Source: Pseudomonas simiae
GTDB taxonomy: Bacteria > Pseudomonadota > Gammaproteobacteria > Pseudomonadales > Pseudomonadaceae
Direction of reading: 5' to 3'
DNA length: 64,000 nt
Assembly: GCF_900111895.1 (NCBI RefSeq)
Contig: NZ_FOKB01000002.1
Span: 682,001-746,000 of the forward strand
Part shown: positions 26,107 to 35,068 of the stretch, piece after piece
Layout: every line of letters starts with the position of its first letter
How positions within the stretch are numbered: the first letter of the stretch is position 1
Position numbers and translations under genes: made by a program
The notes under the pieces: model-generated
Told to the model about the DNA's origin: nothing
The model's input: the letters and a program-made list of their open reading frames with translations, nothing else
The model's database searches: none

Positions 26107-26778
26107 TCAGTCGTCGCGCGAGCCGCCGAACGACGCGCAACCGCGCTGCACCTGGCCGTTGACGCGCAACTCGGCGGTCATGTGTTGCAGGCTGCCGCTG
26201 ACCGGGTCGACGCAACGCTGCGGGGCTACCCACAATTCCACGTGCTGGTTGTTGGCTTCGGTCATCAGGTTGAAGCGGCCGTCACCGATTTGTTCTTCCA
26301 CATAGGGCACCGCCAGTGGCGGCTGGCCTTCGCGCTCCAGCACCAGGCCCTTGGCGGTGACGTTCATCACCCAGGTCGGTTTGTGGCCGTTGGCGCGCAG
26401 GATCATGCGTTTGAAGTCCGGGTCGTCGCAGGCCGACGTCGAGCGCTCGACGCGGTAGAGTTGTTGCAGGTCGACGCTGCCCTGGGTGCCGCTGGCGACC
26501 CCGGAGAACTTGCCACGCAGGTCGGCAAACAACGCGCCTTGCTCGCCGGCGAGGGAGGCCGCTTCCTGCAGGATGCTGGTGCCGCCGGTGTCGTTGACCA
26601 CGTAGTTGCGTTTGTCATTGCACGGCTGGAACAGCAGTTTGCCGCCGACTGCGGTGAGTTCGCCCTGCATTCGGGTCAGCCCGGCCGTAGAAGGCTTGGC
26701 CGGATCGTTATCGAACATCTGGCAGGCGCCAAACAGGGGAAACAAGGCAAGTAGGGCAAGGGTATGGGCGGCACGCAT
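26107..26778 (-). CDS. Predicted lipoprotein, COG3650-like
   Basis: 223 residues with signal MRAAHTLALLALFPLFGAC (lipobox Cys19). The mature part has two similar halves: an OB-like beta segment (about 40-130) and a second domain ending with the MliC/COG3650-type motif (QHVELWVAPQRCVDPVSG, then MTAELRVNGQVQRGCASFG). The paired Cys near the end may form a disulphide. The start at 26778 is preferred to 26796 because it begins the signal directly. Role unknown. Confidence 0.75.
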   Translation of the reverse strand: MRAAHTLALLALFPLFGACQMFDNDPAKPSTAGLTRMQGELTAVGGKLLFQPCNDKRNYVVNDTGGTSILQEAASLAGEQGALFADLRGKFSGVASGTQGSVDLQQLYRVERSTSACDDPDFKRMILRANGHKPTWVMNVTAKGLVLEREGQPPLAVPYVEEQIGDGRFNLMTEANNQHVELWVAPQRCVDPVSGSLQHMTAELRVNGQVQRGCASFGGSRDD

Positions 26779-26874
26779 TATCGGGTCTCCAGACAAGTGC
26801 CGCCACGTTACGCAGGCCTGCGCTGCATCACAACCCCGCCCGTTAGCTTCAGGTAATTCTGACAGGCAGCCTGA

Positions 26875-27474
26875 TCACCCCACGATAAACGTCTGGCCGG
26901 TCTGCAAGCCTTCCACACTTTTTGCGTAGGCCAATGCCACGTCGGCGCCCGGCGCCGGTTTGTAGCCACGGAAGTACGGTGCGTAGCTGTCCATGGCTTC
27001 CAGTAACACCGTCGGGCTCACCGAGTTGACACGCAGGCCACGTGGCAGCTCGATTGCCGCTGCTTTGACGAAAGCATCCAGCGCACCATTGACCAGCGCA
27101 GCTGAAGCCCCGGTGCGAATCGGGTCGCGGTTCAGAATGCCACTGGTGAAGGTGAATGAGGCGCCATCGTTGGCGTATTCGCGGCCGATCAGCAGCAGGT
27201 TGACCTGGCCCATCAGTTTGTCACGCAGGCCCAGTTCGAAATCGCCTTCGCTCATCTCGCCTAGCGCCACGAACTTCACGCTGCCTGCCGCACAGACCAG
27301 GGCATCGAACTTGCCGGTCTGTTCGAACAGTTTGCGGATCGACGCGCTGTCGCTGATATCCACCTGGAAGTCACCGCTGTTGCGGCCGATGCTGATCACG
27401 TCGTGACGCTGGGCCAGTTCCGCCTTGATCGCTGAACCGACAGTGCCGCTGGCGCCAATCAATAGGATTTTCAT
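26875..27474 (-). CDS. Short-chain dehydrogenase/reductase
   Basis: 199-residue Rossmann enzyme. NAD(P) motif is MKILLIGASGTVGSAI (TGxxxGxG-like, residues 7-13). Asp/Arg at the beta2 end (SIGRNSGDFQVDISD) suggests NADPH preference. The catalytic region is VCAAGSVKF and FTFTSGILNRDP (Ser). The usual YxxxK is not clear: the sequence at that place is AALVNGALDAFVKAA, lacking the Tyr, which makes this an atypical SDR. Divergently paired with a LysR regulator that probably controls it. The ATG at 27474 is set by the Rossmann start. Confidence 0.85.
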   Translation of the reverse strand: MKILLIGASGTVGSAIKAELAQRHDVISIGRNSGDFQVDISDSASIRKLFEQTGKFDALVCAAGSVKFVALGEMSEGDFELGLRDKLMGQVNLLLIGREYANDGASFTFTSGILNRDPIRTGASAALVNGALDAFVKAAAIELPRGLRVNSVSPTVLLEAMDSYAPYFRGYKPAPGADVALAYAKSVEGLQTGQTFIVG

Positions 27475-27588
27475 GGTGCTGTTCCTCCAGGGAGTTAAGT
27501 GAGGGTTCAGTCTAGAGTGGCTTTTTTGGCGAATAAACGTGCTAATAGGCAACCTTTGGTTTTCAAATGGAAACAATCCGTGAGTGAC

Positions 27589-28488
27589 ATGGATGACCTG
27601 GCCGCGTTTGCGGTGCTGATCGAAGCCGGTAGTTTTACCGTGGCCGCCGAGCAATTGGGCTGCAGCAAAGGGCAGTTGTCCAAGCGGATCAGCCAGTTGG
27701 AAGCGCGGTTTTCCGTGGTATTGCTGCACCGCACCACCCGCAAGCTTAGCCTGACCGCGGCCGGCGCAGCGTTGCTGCCCCAGGCCCAGGCATTGGTGGT
27801 GCAGGTGGATCGTGCCCGACAGGCGTTGGCCCGGCTCAAGGATGATCTGGCTGGGCCGGTACGCATGACGGTGCCGGTGTCGCTGGGCGAGACCTTCTTC
27901 GACGGATTGTTGCTGGAGTTTTCCAAGCAGTACCCGCAGGTACAGATCGAGCTGGAGCTCAACAACAGCTACCGCGACCTGGCGCGGGATGGCTTTGACC
28001 TGGGGGTACGCTTAGGCGCGATCGAGAATGAGCGCCTGGTGGCCAAGCCGTTGTTGGCCTGGCATGAGATGACCTGCGCCAGCCCAGCCTACCTTGAGGA
28101 GCATGGCGAGCCGCAGACCCCGTCCGACCTGGCCGCGCACACCTGCCTGCTCAACAGCCATTACAGCGGGCGTGAAGAGTGGCTGTATCACCAGCAGCAC
28201 GAATTGCTGCGGGTGCGGGTCAGCGGCACATTCGCCTCCAACCACTACAACCTGTTGAAAAAGGCCGCATTGGTGGGCGCCGGTATTGCGCGGCTGCCGT
28301 CCTACGTTCTCCCCGCGGAATTAGCGGACGGCCGTTTGCGCTGGCTCCTGCGCGATTATCAGACGCGGAGCATGCCGATGTACCTGGTGCATCCCTATCA
28401 GGGCGGTTTGCCGCGCCGCACCCAGGTGTTAGCCGATTATCTGGTGGGTTGGTTCAAGCGCAGCGGCGAGGCCCTGGATCGGCTTTAA
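27589..28488 (+). CDS. LysR-type transcriptional regulator
   Basis: 299 residues: N-terminal winged HTH (MDDLAAFAVLIEAGSFTVAA, then CSKGQLSKRISQLE, residues 1-60) and a periplasmic-binding-like effector domain (about 90-290). A GTG nine bases upstream is an alternative start. It belongs to the CrgA/DsdC-like subgroup in which the regulator controls a divergent oxidoreductase; the SDR starts 115 bp away on the other strand. The stop overlaps the DoxX-gene stop by 4 bp in convergent orientation. Confidence 0.92.
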   Translation: MDDLAAFAVLIEAGSFTVAAEQLGCSKGQLSKRISQLEARFSVVLLHRTTRKLSLTAAGAALLPQAQALVVQVDRARQALARLKDDLAGPVRMTVPVSLGETFFDGLLLEFSKQYPQVQIELELNNSYRDLARDGFDLGVRLGAIENERLVAKPLLAWHEMTCASPAYLEEHGEPQTPSDLAAHTCLLNSHYSGREEWLYHQQHELLRVRVSGTFASNHYNLLKKAALVGAGIARLPSYVLPAELADGRLRWLLRDYQTRSMPMYLVHPYQGGLPRRTQVLADYLVGWFKRSGEALDRL

Positions 28489-28970
28489 GCATAGCGACGG
28501 GCGATCAGGTGATCGATGGACAGACGTCCCGGCCCTTTGGCCACCAGCAACAATAGCAGCGCGATCCAGGTCCCGTGGGTCGGGTAGGCGTCCGGGTAGA
28601 CGAACAGCTGAATCACCAGGGTCATGCCGATCAGGGCCAAGGCCGAGAAGCGTGTGGCAAAGCCCACCAGGATCAATACCGGGAAAAAGTGCTCGGCAAA
28701 TGCGGCCATAGGCGCTGCGACTTCGGGCGATAACAGGGGCACGTGGTATTCGCTGCGAAACAACGGCAACGTTGAGGCTGCCAGTTTGGGTTCACCCAGT
28801 TGGAAGGTGCCGCTGATCAAATCAATCGCGAAGCCTTCGACTTTGGTTTGCCCGGATTTCCAGAACACCGCGGCAATGGAAAAACGTGCGAGAAAGGCGA
28901 TCAGGCTGTAGGGGATCTGCTCGAAAAGCGCGATGACCCGATTGATCAGGTACGACGGACGAGTATTCAT
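28485..28970 (-). CDS. DoxX-family membrane protein of bufferin operon
   Basis: 161 residues, about four transmembrane helices (20-40, 75-100, 105-125, 128-148). DoxX hallmarks: LIAFLARFSIAAVFWKSGQTKVEGF near the start and AEHFFPVLILVGFATRFSALAL. Last gene of a four-gene operon; the start codon overlaps the preceding DUF2063 stop (ATGA). DoxX proteins accompany DUF692/DUF2063 genes in copper-responsive bufferin loci (BufD position), where they may supply redox or membrane functions; the precise role is not established. Confidence 0.88.
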   Translation of the reverse strand: MNTRPSYLINRVIALFEQIPYSLIAFLARFSIAAVFWKSGQTKVEGFAIDLISGTFQLGEPKLAASTLPLFRSEYHVPLLSPEVAAPMAAFAEHFFPVLILVGFATRFSALALIGMTLVIQLFVYPDAYPTHGTWIALLLLLVAKGPGRLSIDHLIARRYA

Positions 28971-29743
28971 GGCGATACCTTTTGTTCTGGATACAAATGA
29001 GTGATGGCGTTGTGGCTGATCAGCAGCGTCAGGCATTGGTGCAGGTCGAACTCGACTGACACTTCAAGCGCCTGCTCCACGGCTATTTCCAAGGGCGTGC
29101 CATGGGCCAGGCTGTCGATAAACGTGGCTGAACCGTGGTCGATAGCAAAGACCTGGACCTTCAGGCCCTGACGCATGACCAGCGCACCCTGGGCGTGCCA
29201 GGGATTCAGGGTGGCCAGGCCACCTTCGAGCTGGTGTGCGGCCAAGATGGCTACCACCGCATAAGTTGAATTCAATGTGGCAAGGGAGGGGTGCAGTTGC
29301 AGGCGCAATTTCCCCAGGGCTGACTGGCCTTGCAGTGCTTGGAGAACCGCCTGCTGTTCCAGCGGCTGGGTATCTGCTGCGTGGTAGGCACGCACGCGCA
29401 AGCGTTCCAGGCGTGCGACATCGGCCAGGTAGGGCACGCTGGCGGCAGGCTCGAAGTCCTGGATAAACGCCGCGAACGCACTGCCGTACTCGCTGATCAA
29501 CGGGCTGGTGGGTGGGCAAGCCTGCACAAACAGGCCGGCCATTGCGCGGAAAAATTCCTCGCCCACCAGTTGTAATGTCACCGGGTAAGCCGTTGCCAGT
29601 GCGTTGATCAACGCGCTGTGCACGTTGTTGCGATACACCACAAAGCGGCTGGCAGGGTCGGCGCCATTGCTGCTGAACAGGCCATCGGGGCAGGCCAGAT
29701 CCGGCGCCAACAAGGCCTCTGCGAACTCGTCATGCAGGCTCAT
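28967..29743 (-). CDS. DUF2063 (putative DNA-binding domain) partner protein, BufC-like
   Basis: 258 residues. The N-terminal DUF2063 domain (about 5-95) has the hallmark [39 protein letters not shown]; a second alpha/beta domain follows. Although the Pfam name says DNA-binding, in MNIO systems this family acts as a partner that presents the precursor peptide to the DUF692 enzyme. The start is ATG 29743, overlapping the DUF692 stop by 4 bp; the frame is open 8 codons further but without an RBS. Middle gene of the operon. Confidence 0.88.
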   Translation of the reverse strand: MSLHDEFAEALLAPDLACPDGLFSSNGADPASRFVVYRNNVHSALINALATAYPVTLQLVGEEFFRAMAGLFVQACPPTSPLISEYGSAFAAFIQDFEPAASVPYLADVARLERLRVRAYHAADTQPLEQQAVLQALQGQSALGKLRLQLHPSLATLNSTYAVVAILAAHQLEGGLATLNPWHAQGALVMRQGLKVQVFAIDHGSATFIDSLAHGTPLEIAVEQALEVSVEFDLHQCLTLLISHNAITHLYPEQKVSP

Positions 29744-30618
29744 GGGGTCACCTGCGACAGATGCCATTCGGCCTGTTGAGCCTCGGCCAGCAGTGCGCCG
29801 AATGCTGGCACCTGGTTATCCCGCTCGATCAGGGTCGCAACCGAGCCGACGTGTGCCAGTACTTTTTCGTACAGCTGCCACACGGCGTTATCGATTGGGG
29901 CGCCGTGATCATCGATCAGCAAGCGATCACCGAGGCTGTCAGTGTCTTCGGCAAAACCGGCCAGATGAATTTCGCCGACGGCCTGCAGCGGCAGGGCATC
30001 GATGTAGTCGAGTGGATCGCGCTGATGGTTGATGCACGACACATAGACGTTGTTGACGTCCAGCAGCAAACCACAGCCGGTGCGGCGGATGATTTCGCTG
30101 ATGAAGTCGGTCTCGTCCAGGGTCGAGCGCTGGAATTGCAGATAAGTCGACGGGTTTTCCAGCAGCATTGGGCGCTTCAAGGTGCTCTGTACCTGGTCAA
30201 TGTGTTCGCACACCCGTTGCAGGGTCGCGCTGTCGTAGGCCAGGGGCAGCAGGTCATTGAGGAACACCGGGCCATGGCTCGACCAGGCCAGGTGTTCGGA
30301 AAAAGACTGGGGTTGATAGCGATCGATCAGCGTGGCCAACCGTGCCAGGTGCTCACGGTCCAGCGGGTGTTCGCCGCCAATGGACAGGCCCACACCGTGC
30401 AAGGACAACGGGTACTGTTCGCGGATCAACCCCAGGTAATGATGAAACGGGCCGCCGGCCACCATGTAGTTTTCGGCGTGCACTTCAAAAAAACCGATGT
30501 CGGGTGAGGTCTCCAGCACTTCAAGGAAATGCTCATGCTTGAGCCCCAGCCCGGCCCGGCGGGGGAGGCCGGGCGCCTGAGCCTGGGAGATGGCGTGCAG
30601 GGATGAAAGAGTCATCAT
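29740..30618 (-). CDS. DUF692 multinuclear non-heme iron oxidase (MNIO), BufB-like
   Basis: 292-residue TIM-barrel enzyme. Conserved metal-ligand segments appear in order: [10 protein letters not shown] (His/Glu/Asn), [20 protein letters not shown] (Glu), [10 protein letters not shown] (Asp/Asn), GEIHLAGF (His) and LIERDNQVP (Glu). MNIOs use two or three iron ions and O2 to oxidise cysteines in ribosomal peptides; bufferin enzymes form thiooxazoles. It lies 23 bp downstream of the DUF2282 precursor gene and overlaps DUF2063, the expected enzyme-partner arrangement. All active-site motifs look intact. Confidence 0.93.
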   Translation of the reverse strand: MMTLSSLHAISQAQAPGLPRRAGLGLKHEHFLEVLETSPDIGFFEVHAENYMVAGGPFHHYLGLIREQYPLSLHGVGLSIGGEHPLDREHLARLATLIDRYQPQSFSEHLAWSSHGPVFLNDLLPLAYDSATLQRVCEHIDQVQSTLKRPMLLENPSTYLQFQRSTLDETDFISEIIRRTGCGLLLDVNNVYVSCINHQRDPLDYIDALPLQAVGEIHLAGFAEDTDSLGDRLLIDDHGAPIDNAVWQLYEKVLAHVGSVATLIERDNQVPAFGALLAEAQQAEWHLSQVTP

Positions 30619-30641
30619 CAGTACTCAGGTTTTGCGAGGGA

Positions 30642-30938
30642 TCAGGACTTGGCAGTGAAGGCCGCTTCCTGGCCGAAACCGGTCGGCGAGGTGGAGCTTG
30701 GGGTCTTGAGGCAGGTGCCGGCCGGGACCAGTTTCCAGGCGTTGGGCTGGTCTTTGGTTTTCGAGGTGCCGGCGCAGGAAGTGCCAGCACCCGCGGCGCA
30801 ATCGTTCTTGCCGGCTTCGGCGACGCCAAAGCATTTCTGCATGTCGTCGGCAGCGTGGGCGGTGGTGGCCAGGGTGGACAGGCTCAGGGCGGAACCGAGG
30901 GCCAGGACGAGGGTGGCGGCGGACAGTTTGGTAGTCAT
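30642..30938 (-). CDS. DUF2282 bufferin-type precursor peptide (BufA-like)
   Basis: 98 residues. A Sec signal peptide (1-29, ending TTAHA before ADDM) shows that the product is exported. The mature ~69 residues hold exactly four cysteines (36, 47, 55, 76) in [24 protein letters not shown] and PAGTCLKT, with WKLVPAG before the last, as in DUF2282 proteins. In characterised bufferins some of these Cys are converted to thiooxazoles by the MNIO enzyme and the peptide binds copper in the periplasm. First gene of the operon; RBS GGAGATGC-type upstream. Identity of the modified Cys here is inferred. Confidence 0.9.
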   Translation of the reverse strand: MTTKLSAATLVLALGSALSLSTLATTAHAADDMQKCFGVAEAGKNDCAAGAGTSCAGTSKTKDQPNAWKLVPAGTCLKTPSSTSPTGFGQEAAFTAKS

Positions 30939-31014
30939 GGTGCATCTCCAGCAGTGGGTTGAATTGGCGGGCTTGAGTGCCTGCTTGCACCACTAGAGGC
31001 GGGAAGGTGAGATT

Positions 31015-31043
31015 CGTTACACATCGCTTGAAAATAATTTCAA
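31015..31043 (-). promoter_or_regulatory. Possible promoter/operator of the bufferin operon
   Basis: Two signals lie about 77-105 bp before the precursor gene: an inverted repeat TTGAAA-ATAA-TTTCAA (31028-31043, plus-strand reading) and, on the minus strand, GTAACG (31020-31015). GTAACG resembles ECF sigma -35 elements, with CTCTAG 16 bp further on. ECF control is reported for related loci, but no sigma factor gene is present here. Tentative. Confidence 0.3.
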
Positions 31044-31078
31044 ACAATGAAAGTTTCAGGGATCACACAAAGCAAAAT

Positions 31079-31166
31079 GTGGGAGCGGTCTTGCTCGCGA
31101 ATGCGGTGTTTCAGTCACTGAATGTGCTGACTGATCCACTTTATTCGCGAGCAAGCCCGCTCCCAC
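31079..31166. repeat. REPIN (inverted REP pair)
   Basis: GTGGGAGCGGTCTTGCTCGC at 31079 (one base differs from the consensus) and the inverse copy at 31144-31166. It separates the bufferin operon promoter from the 3' end of livF. Confidence 0.88.
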
Positions 31167-31198
31167 ATTTTTGATCGGGTTCCTACAGCAACCGTCTC

Positions 31199-31900
31199 TT
31201 AACCGCCCAGGTACGCCTCGCGCACCTTGGGATCGGTCAGCAACTGCTCGCCAGTCCCTTGCATCACCACCCGGCCGTTTTCCAGCACATAGGCGCGGTC
31301 AGCGATCTTCAAGGCCTGGTTGGCATTCTGTTCCACCAGGAACACCGTCACACCGTCCTTGCGCAGTTGTTCGATGATGTCGAAGATCTGCTGGATGATG
31401 ATCGGCGCCAGGCCCAGTGAAGGTTCGTCCAGCAGCAACAGCTTGGGCTTGCTCATCAGCGCACGGCCGATGGCGAGCATTTGCTGCTCACCGCCGGACA
31501 TGGTGCCGCCGCGTTGACTGAAGCGTTCCTTGAGCCTCGGGAACAGGTGCAACACCTTGTCCATCTGCTCCTGGTAGTCGCCCTTGTCGGTGAAGAACCC
31601 GCCCATGGCCAGGTTCTCTTCCACGGTCAGGCGCGAGAACACGCGACGGCCTTCCGGCACCACCGCAATGCTCTTTCGCATGATCTGCGACGACTGCTGG
31701 CCCACCAGTTCTTCGCCCATGTAGCGAATGCTGCCGCTGTGGGCTTGCGGCGAACCGCACAGGGTCATCAGCAAGGTCGATTTGCCGGCACCGTTGGCGC
31801 CGATCAGCGTGACGATCTCGCCTTGGCGCACTTCCACGTTGACGCTGTGCAGGGCCTGGATCTTGCCGTAGAAAGTGGAAACGTTTTCGAATTGCAGCAT
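31199..31900 (-). CDS. braG: Branched-chain amino acid ABC transporter ATPase LivF/BraG
   Basis: 233-residue ATPase of the high-affinity Leu/Ile/Val importer. Walker A GANGAGKST, signature MSGGEQQML, Walker B LLLLDEPSLGLAP, H-loop FLVEQNANQAL. Normal LivF length. Last gene of braDEFG, 1 bp after the livG stop. Pairs with BraF as the nucleotide-binding heterodimer. Confidence 0.96.
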   Translation of the reverse strand: MLQFENVSTFYGKIQALHSVNVEVRQGEIVTLIGANGAGKSTLLMTLCGSPQAHSGSIRYMGEELVGQQSSQIMRKSIAVVPEGRRVFSRLTVEENLAMGGFFTDKGDYQEQMDKVLHLFPRLKERFSQRGGTMSGGEQQMLAIGRALMSKPKLLLLDEPSLGLAPIIIQQIFDIIEQLRKDGVTVFLVEQNANQALKIADRAYVLENGRVVMQGTGEQLLTDPKVREAYLGG

Positions 31901-31901
31901 T

Positions 31902-32669
31902 TTACGCTTCCCCCAAATAGGCTTTGATCACTTCAGGATTGTCGCGGATCTGCTCCGGCGTGCCGTTGGCCAAAGGTGTGCCCTGGTTGATCACCACGAT
32001 GTGGTCGGAAATGCTCATGACCAGTTTCATGTCGTGTTCGATCAACAGCACGGTGGCGTTGTTTTCCTCACGCAACACGCTGATCAGGGCCTTGAGGTCT
32101 TCGGTTTCCTTGGGGTTCAGGCCGGCCGCGGGTTCGTCGAGCATGAGGATCCGCGGACGGGTCATCATGCAACGGGCGATTTCCAGGCGACGTTGCTGCC
32201 CATAGGCCAGGGTGCCGGCGGGGCGGTTGGCGAACTCGGTGAGGTTGACCTTGTCCAGCCAGTACTCCGCATATTCCATGGCCTCGCGCTCGCTCTTGCG
32301 GAACGCCGGGGTCTTGAACAAGCCTGCGAAGAAATTGGTGTTCAGGTGGCGGTGCTGGGCGATCAGCAGGTTTTCGACCGCCGTCATGTCCTTGAACAAC
32401 CGCACGTTCTGGAAGGTCCGCACCACGCCTTTGCGGGCGATCTCGTGACCGGCCAGGCCCTGGATCGGTTGGCCGTCCAGCAGGATGCTGCCACCGCTCG
32501 GCTTGTAGAAACCGGTGAGGCAGTTGAACACCGTGGTCTTGCCGGCGCCGTTGGGGCCGATCAGCGCGACGACTTGTTTTTCTTTGACGGTCAGGGCTAC
32601 GCCGTTGACCGCTAGCAAACCGCCGAAGCGCATGCTCAGATTTTCGACTTTCAGGATCTCGCGGCTCAT
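31902..32669 (-). CDS. braF: Branched-chain amino acid ABC transporter ATPase LivG/BraF
   Basis: 255 residues. Walker [10 protein letters not shown], signature [14 protein letters not shown] (the LivG-type variant of LSGGQ), Walker [14 protein letters not shown], and the C-terminal LivG helix [20 protein letters not shown]. The start overlaps the livM stop by 4 bp. Confidence 0.96.
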   Translation of the reverse strand: MSREILKVENLSMRFGGLLAVNGVALTVKEKQVVALIGPNGAGKTTVFNCLTGFYKPSGGSILLDGQPIQGLAGHEIARKGVVRTFQNVRLFKDMTAVENLLIAQHRHLNTNFFAGLFKTPAFRKSEREAMEYAEYWLDKVNLTEFANRPAGTLAYGQQRRLEIARCMMTRPRILMLDEPAAGLNPKETEDLKALISVLREENNATVLLIEHDMKLVMSISDHIVVINQGTPLANGTPEQIRDNPEVIKAYLGEA

Positions 32670-33919
32670 TTGCGCAGCTCCATGTGTGGACGTTGCATGG
32701 GCAGCAGGCCTTGAGGACGCCAGATCATCATCAGCACCATCATGGCGCCGAACATCAACATGCGGTATTCGCTGAACTCACGCATCATTTCCGGCAGCAG
32801 GATCATCACGATCGCCGCCAGGATCACGCCCAGTTGCGAGCCCATGCCACCCAATACCACGATGGCGAGGATGATCGCCGACTCGATGAAGGTGAACGAC
32901 TCCGGGGTCACCAGGCCTTGGCGAGCGGCGAAGAAGCTGCCGGCGAAACCGGCGAACGCAGCCCCCAGGGTGAACGCGGAGAGTTTGATGATGGTCGGGT
33001 TCAGGCCCAGTGCGCGGCAGGCGATCTCATCTTCGCGCAACGCTTCCCACGCGCGGCCGATCGGCATGCGCAGCAGGCGGTTGATCACGAACAAGGCGGC
33101 CAATGCCAGTAACAGCGCCACCAGGTACAGGAACACCACTTTGCTCACGGGGTTGTAGTCGATCCCGAAGTATTCGTGGAAGGTCTGCATGCCTTCAGCG
33201 GCGGTACGGTCGAACGACAGCCCGAAGAACGTCGGCTTGGGGATGCTGCTGATACCGTTGGGGCCGCCGGTGATGTCGGTGAGGTTACGCAGGAACAGAC
33301 GGATGATTTCACCGAAGCCCAGGGTCACGATCGCCAGGTAGTCACCGCGCAGGCGCAGTACCGGGAAGCCCAGCAGGAAGCCGAACGTGGCCGCCGCCAT
33401 GCCCGCCAATGGCAGGCAGATCCAGAAACTCCAGCCTAGGTAATGCGAGAGCAGTGCGTAGGTGTAGGCACCCACGGCATAGAAGCCCACGTAACCCAGA
33501 TCGAGCAGGCCGGCCAGGCCGACCACGATGTTCAGGCCAAGGCCCAGCAACACGTAGATCAGGATCAGGGTGGCGATATCGACCGCGCCGCGCGAGCCGA
33601 AGAACGGCCAAATGAGTGCGGCGATGATCAGGGCAATGATGATGTAGCGCTGCGTGCGTGGCAGGGTCAGGAATTGGCTGACCTTGGGCGACACCAACGG
33701 ACCACGGTTGCTCTTGAACAGGGCACCGACCTGCTGGGTGAACAGCACGCGCAGGAACATCAGCACCGAGCAGAGGGCAATGATGGTCAGGGTCACGGGA
33801 CCGGTGCCATGCACTTCCAGATTGATGCCGACAATGCTCAGCTTGAGACCGAGTACCGGAAAGGCCACGGCCCATACCAGCAAGGCGCTGAAGAACGCCG
33901 ATTTAAGATATCTGCTCAT
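32666..33919 (-). CDS. braE: Branched-chain amino acid ABC transporter permease LivM/BraE
   Basis: 417-residue inner-membrane permease. A short N-terminal DUF3382 membrane domain (residues 5-100) precedes the BPD_transp_2 core with about 8-9 helices ([31 protein letters not shown] region). The cytoplasmic coupling motif is [20 protein letters not shown]. Overlaps livH and livG by 4 bp on each side. Confidence 0.96.
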   Translation of the reverse strand: MSRYLKSAFFSALLVWAVAFPVLGLKLSIVGINLEVHGTGPVTLTIIALCSVLMFLRVLFTQQVGALFKSNRGPLVSPKVSQFLTLPRTQRYIIIALIIAALIWPFFGSRGAVDIATLILIYVLLGLGLNIVVGLAGLLDLGYVGFYAVGAYTYALLSHYLGWSFWICLPLAGMAAATFGFLLGFPVLRLRGDYLAIVTLGFGEIIRLFLRNLTDITGGPNGISSIPKPTFFGLSFDRTAAEGMQTFHEYFGIDYNPVSKVVFLYLVALLLALAALFVINRLLRMPIGRAWEALREDEIACRALGLNPTIIKLSAFTLGAAFAGFAGSFFAARQGLVTPESFTFIESAIILAIVVLGGMGSQLGVILAAIVMILLPEMMREFSEYRMLMFGAMMVLMMIWRPQGLLPMQRPHMELRK

Positions 33920-34839
33920 ACTTTCTCAACCTCCGGACGGCCCAGGATGCCGGTCGGACGGAACAACAGCACCAGAACCAACAGGCCGAACGCCACGACG
34001 TCCTTGTACTGGTCGCCGAAGATATCGGCGCCAAAGGCTTCGGCCACACCCAGCACCAGGCCACCGAGCATCGCGCCCGGAATACTGCCGATGCCGCCCA
34101 ATACCGCCGCGGTAAAGGCCTTGAGGCCTACCAGGAAACCGGCATTAGGGTTGATCACGCCGTACTGCATGCTCAGCAGCACCGCTGCAACGGCGGCCAG
34201 CGCGGCGCCGATCACGAAGGTCAGGGCGATGATGTTGTTGGTGTTGATGCCCAGCAGGTTGGCCATCTTGATGTCTTCGGCGCAGGCCCGACAGGCGCGC
34301 CCCAGACGGGAGCGGGAGATGAACAGGGTCAGGCCCAGCATCGCCACTAGGGTGACGACGAAAACCAGGATCTGCATGTAGGAAATCAGGACTTCTTCCG
34401 CACCACCCGGACCGAAGGAGAAGCTCCCCGGGATCAGGTTGGGAATGGACTTGTCCTTGGAATCCTGGGACAGCAATACGGTGTTCTGTAGGAAAATCGA
34501 CATGCCAATGGCGGAAATCAGCGGGATCAAACGGTTGCTGCCACGCAAGGGGCGATAGGCAACGCGCTCGATACTGTAGCCATAGGCACTGGTTACGACG
34601 ATCGACGCAAGGAACGCAGCGGTCATCAACAGCGGCAGGGAGTGGATACCCATCATGGCCAACCCGGCAAGGGCGATAAAGGCCACGTAGGAACCAATCA
34701 TGTAGACCTCGCCATGGGCGAAGTTGATCATTCCAATGATGCCGTAAACCATTGTGTAGCCAATGGCTATCAAGGCATAGGTGCTGCCAATGGTCAGGCC
34801 ATTAACCAGCTGTTGGAAAAAATGATAGATCTCAGGCAT
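33916..34839 (-). CDS. braD: Branched-chain amino acid ABC transporter permease LivH/BraD
   Basis: 307-residue permease, first of the braDEFG unit. BPD_transp_2 fold with [35 protein letters not shown] at the start (typical LivH) and the EAA-like [19 protein letters not shown]. Forms the heterodimeric channel with BraE. It is separated from braC by a 229-bp gap that holds the braC terminator. Confidence 0.96.
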   Translation of the reverse strand: MPEIYHFFQQLVNGLTIGSTYALIAIGYTMVYGIIGMINFAHGEVYMIGSYVAFIALAGLAMMGIHSLPLLMTAAFLASIVVTSAYGYSIERVAYRPLRGSNRLIPLISAIGMSIFLQNTVLLSQDSKDKSIPNLIPGSFSFGPGGAEEVLISYMQILVFVVTLVAMLGLTLFISRSRLGRACRACAEDIKMANLLGINTNNIIALTFVIGAALAAVAAVLLSMQYGVINPNAGFLVGLKAFTAAVLGGIGSIPGAMLGGLVLGVAEAFGADIFGDQYKDVVAFGLLVLVLLFRPTGILGRPEVEKV

Positions 34840-35011
34840 TACAGCGCTCCTAAAAACCCGATACGCATTTCACTGGTGGAGTCATGTTCCGGCCCCGTGC
34901 TGTGTTCTGTGAGCACATTTGCACAAAGCGTTTGCCAGCGAACCGCTGGTGACGGTTTTAAGATTTTCAGGTGAGCCAGCGCCCGGATCGCGGGTGTCAG
35001 GCCCATAAACC

Positions 35012-35047
35012 TCGTAAAACAAAGCCCACTGCTCTCACAGTGGGCTT
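35012..35047 (-). terminator. Terminator of braC (minus strand)
   Basis: On the minus strand AAGCCCACTG, loop TGAGAG, CAGTGGGCTT, then TGTTTTAC. It lies 22 bp after the braC stop and probably reduces read-through into braDEFG, so that binding protein exceeds transporter. Confidence 0.85.
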
Positions 35048-35068
35048 GTTGGACCAGTAATGCCTGGC

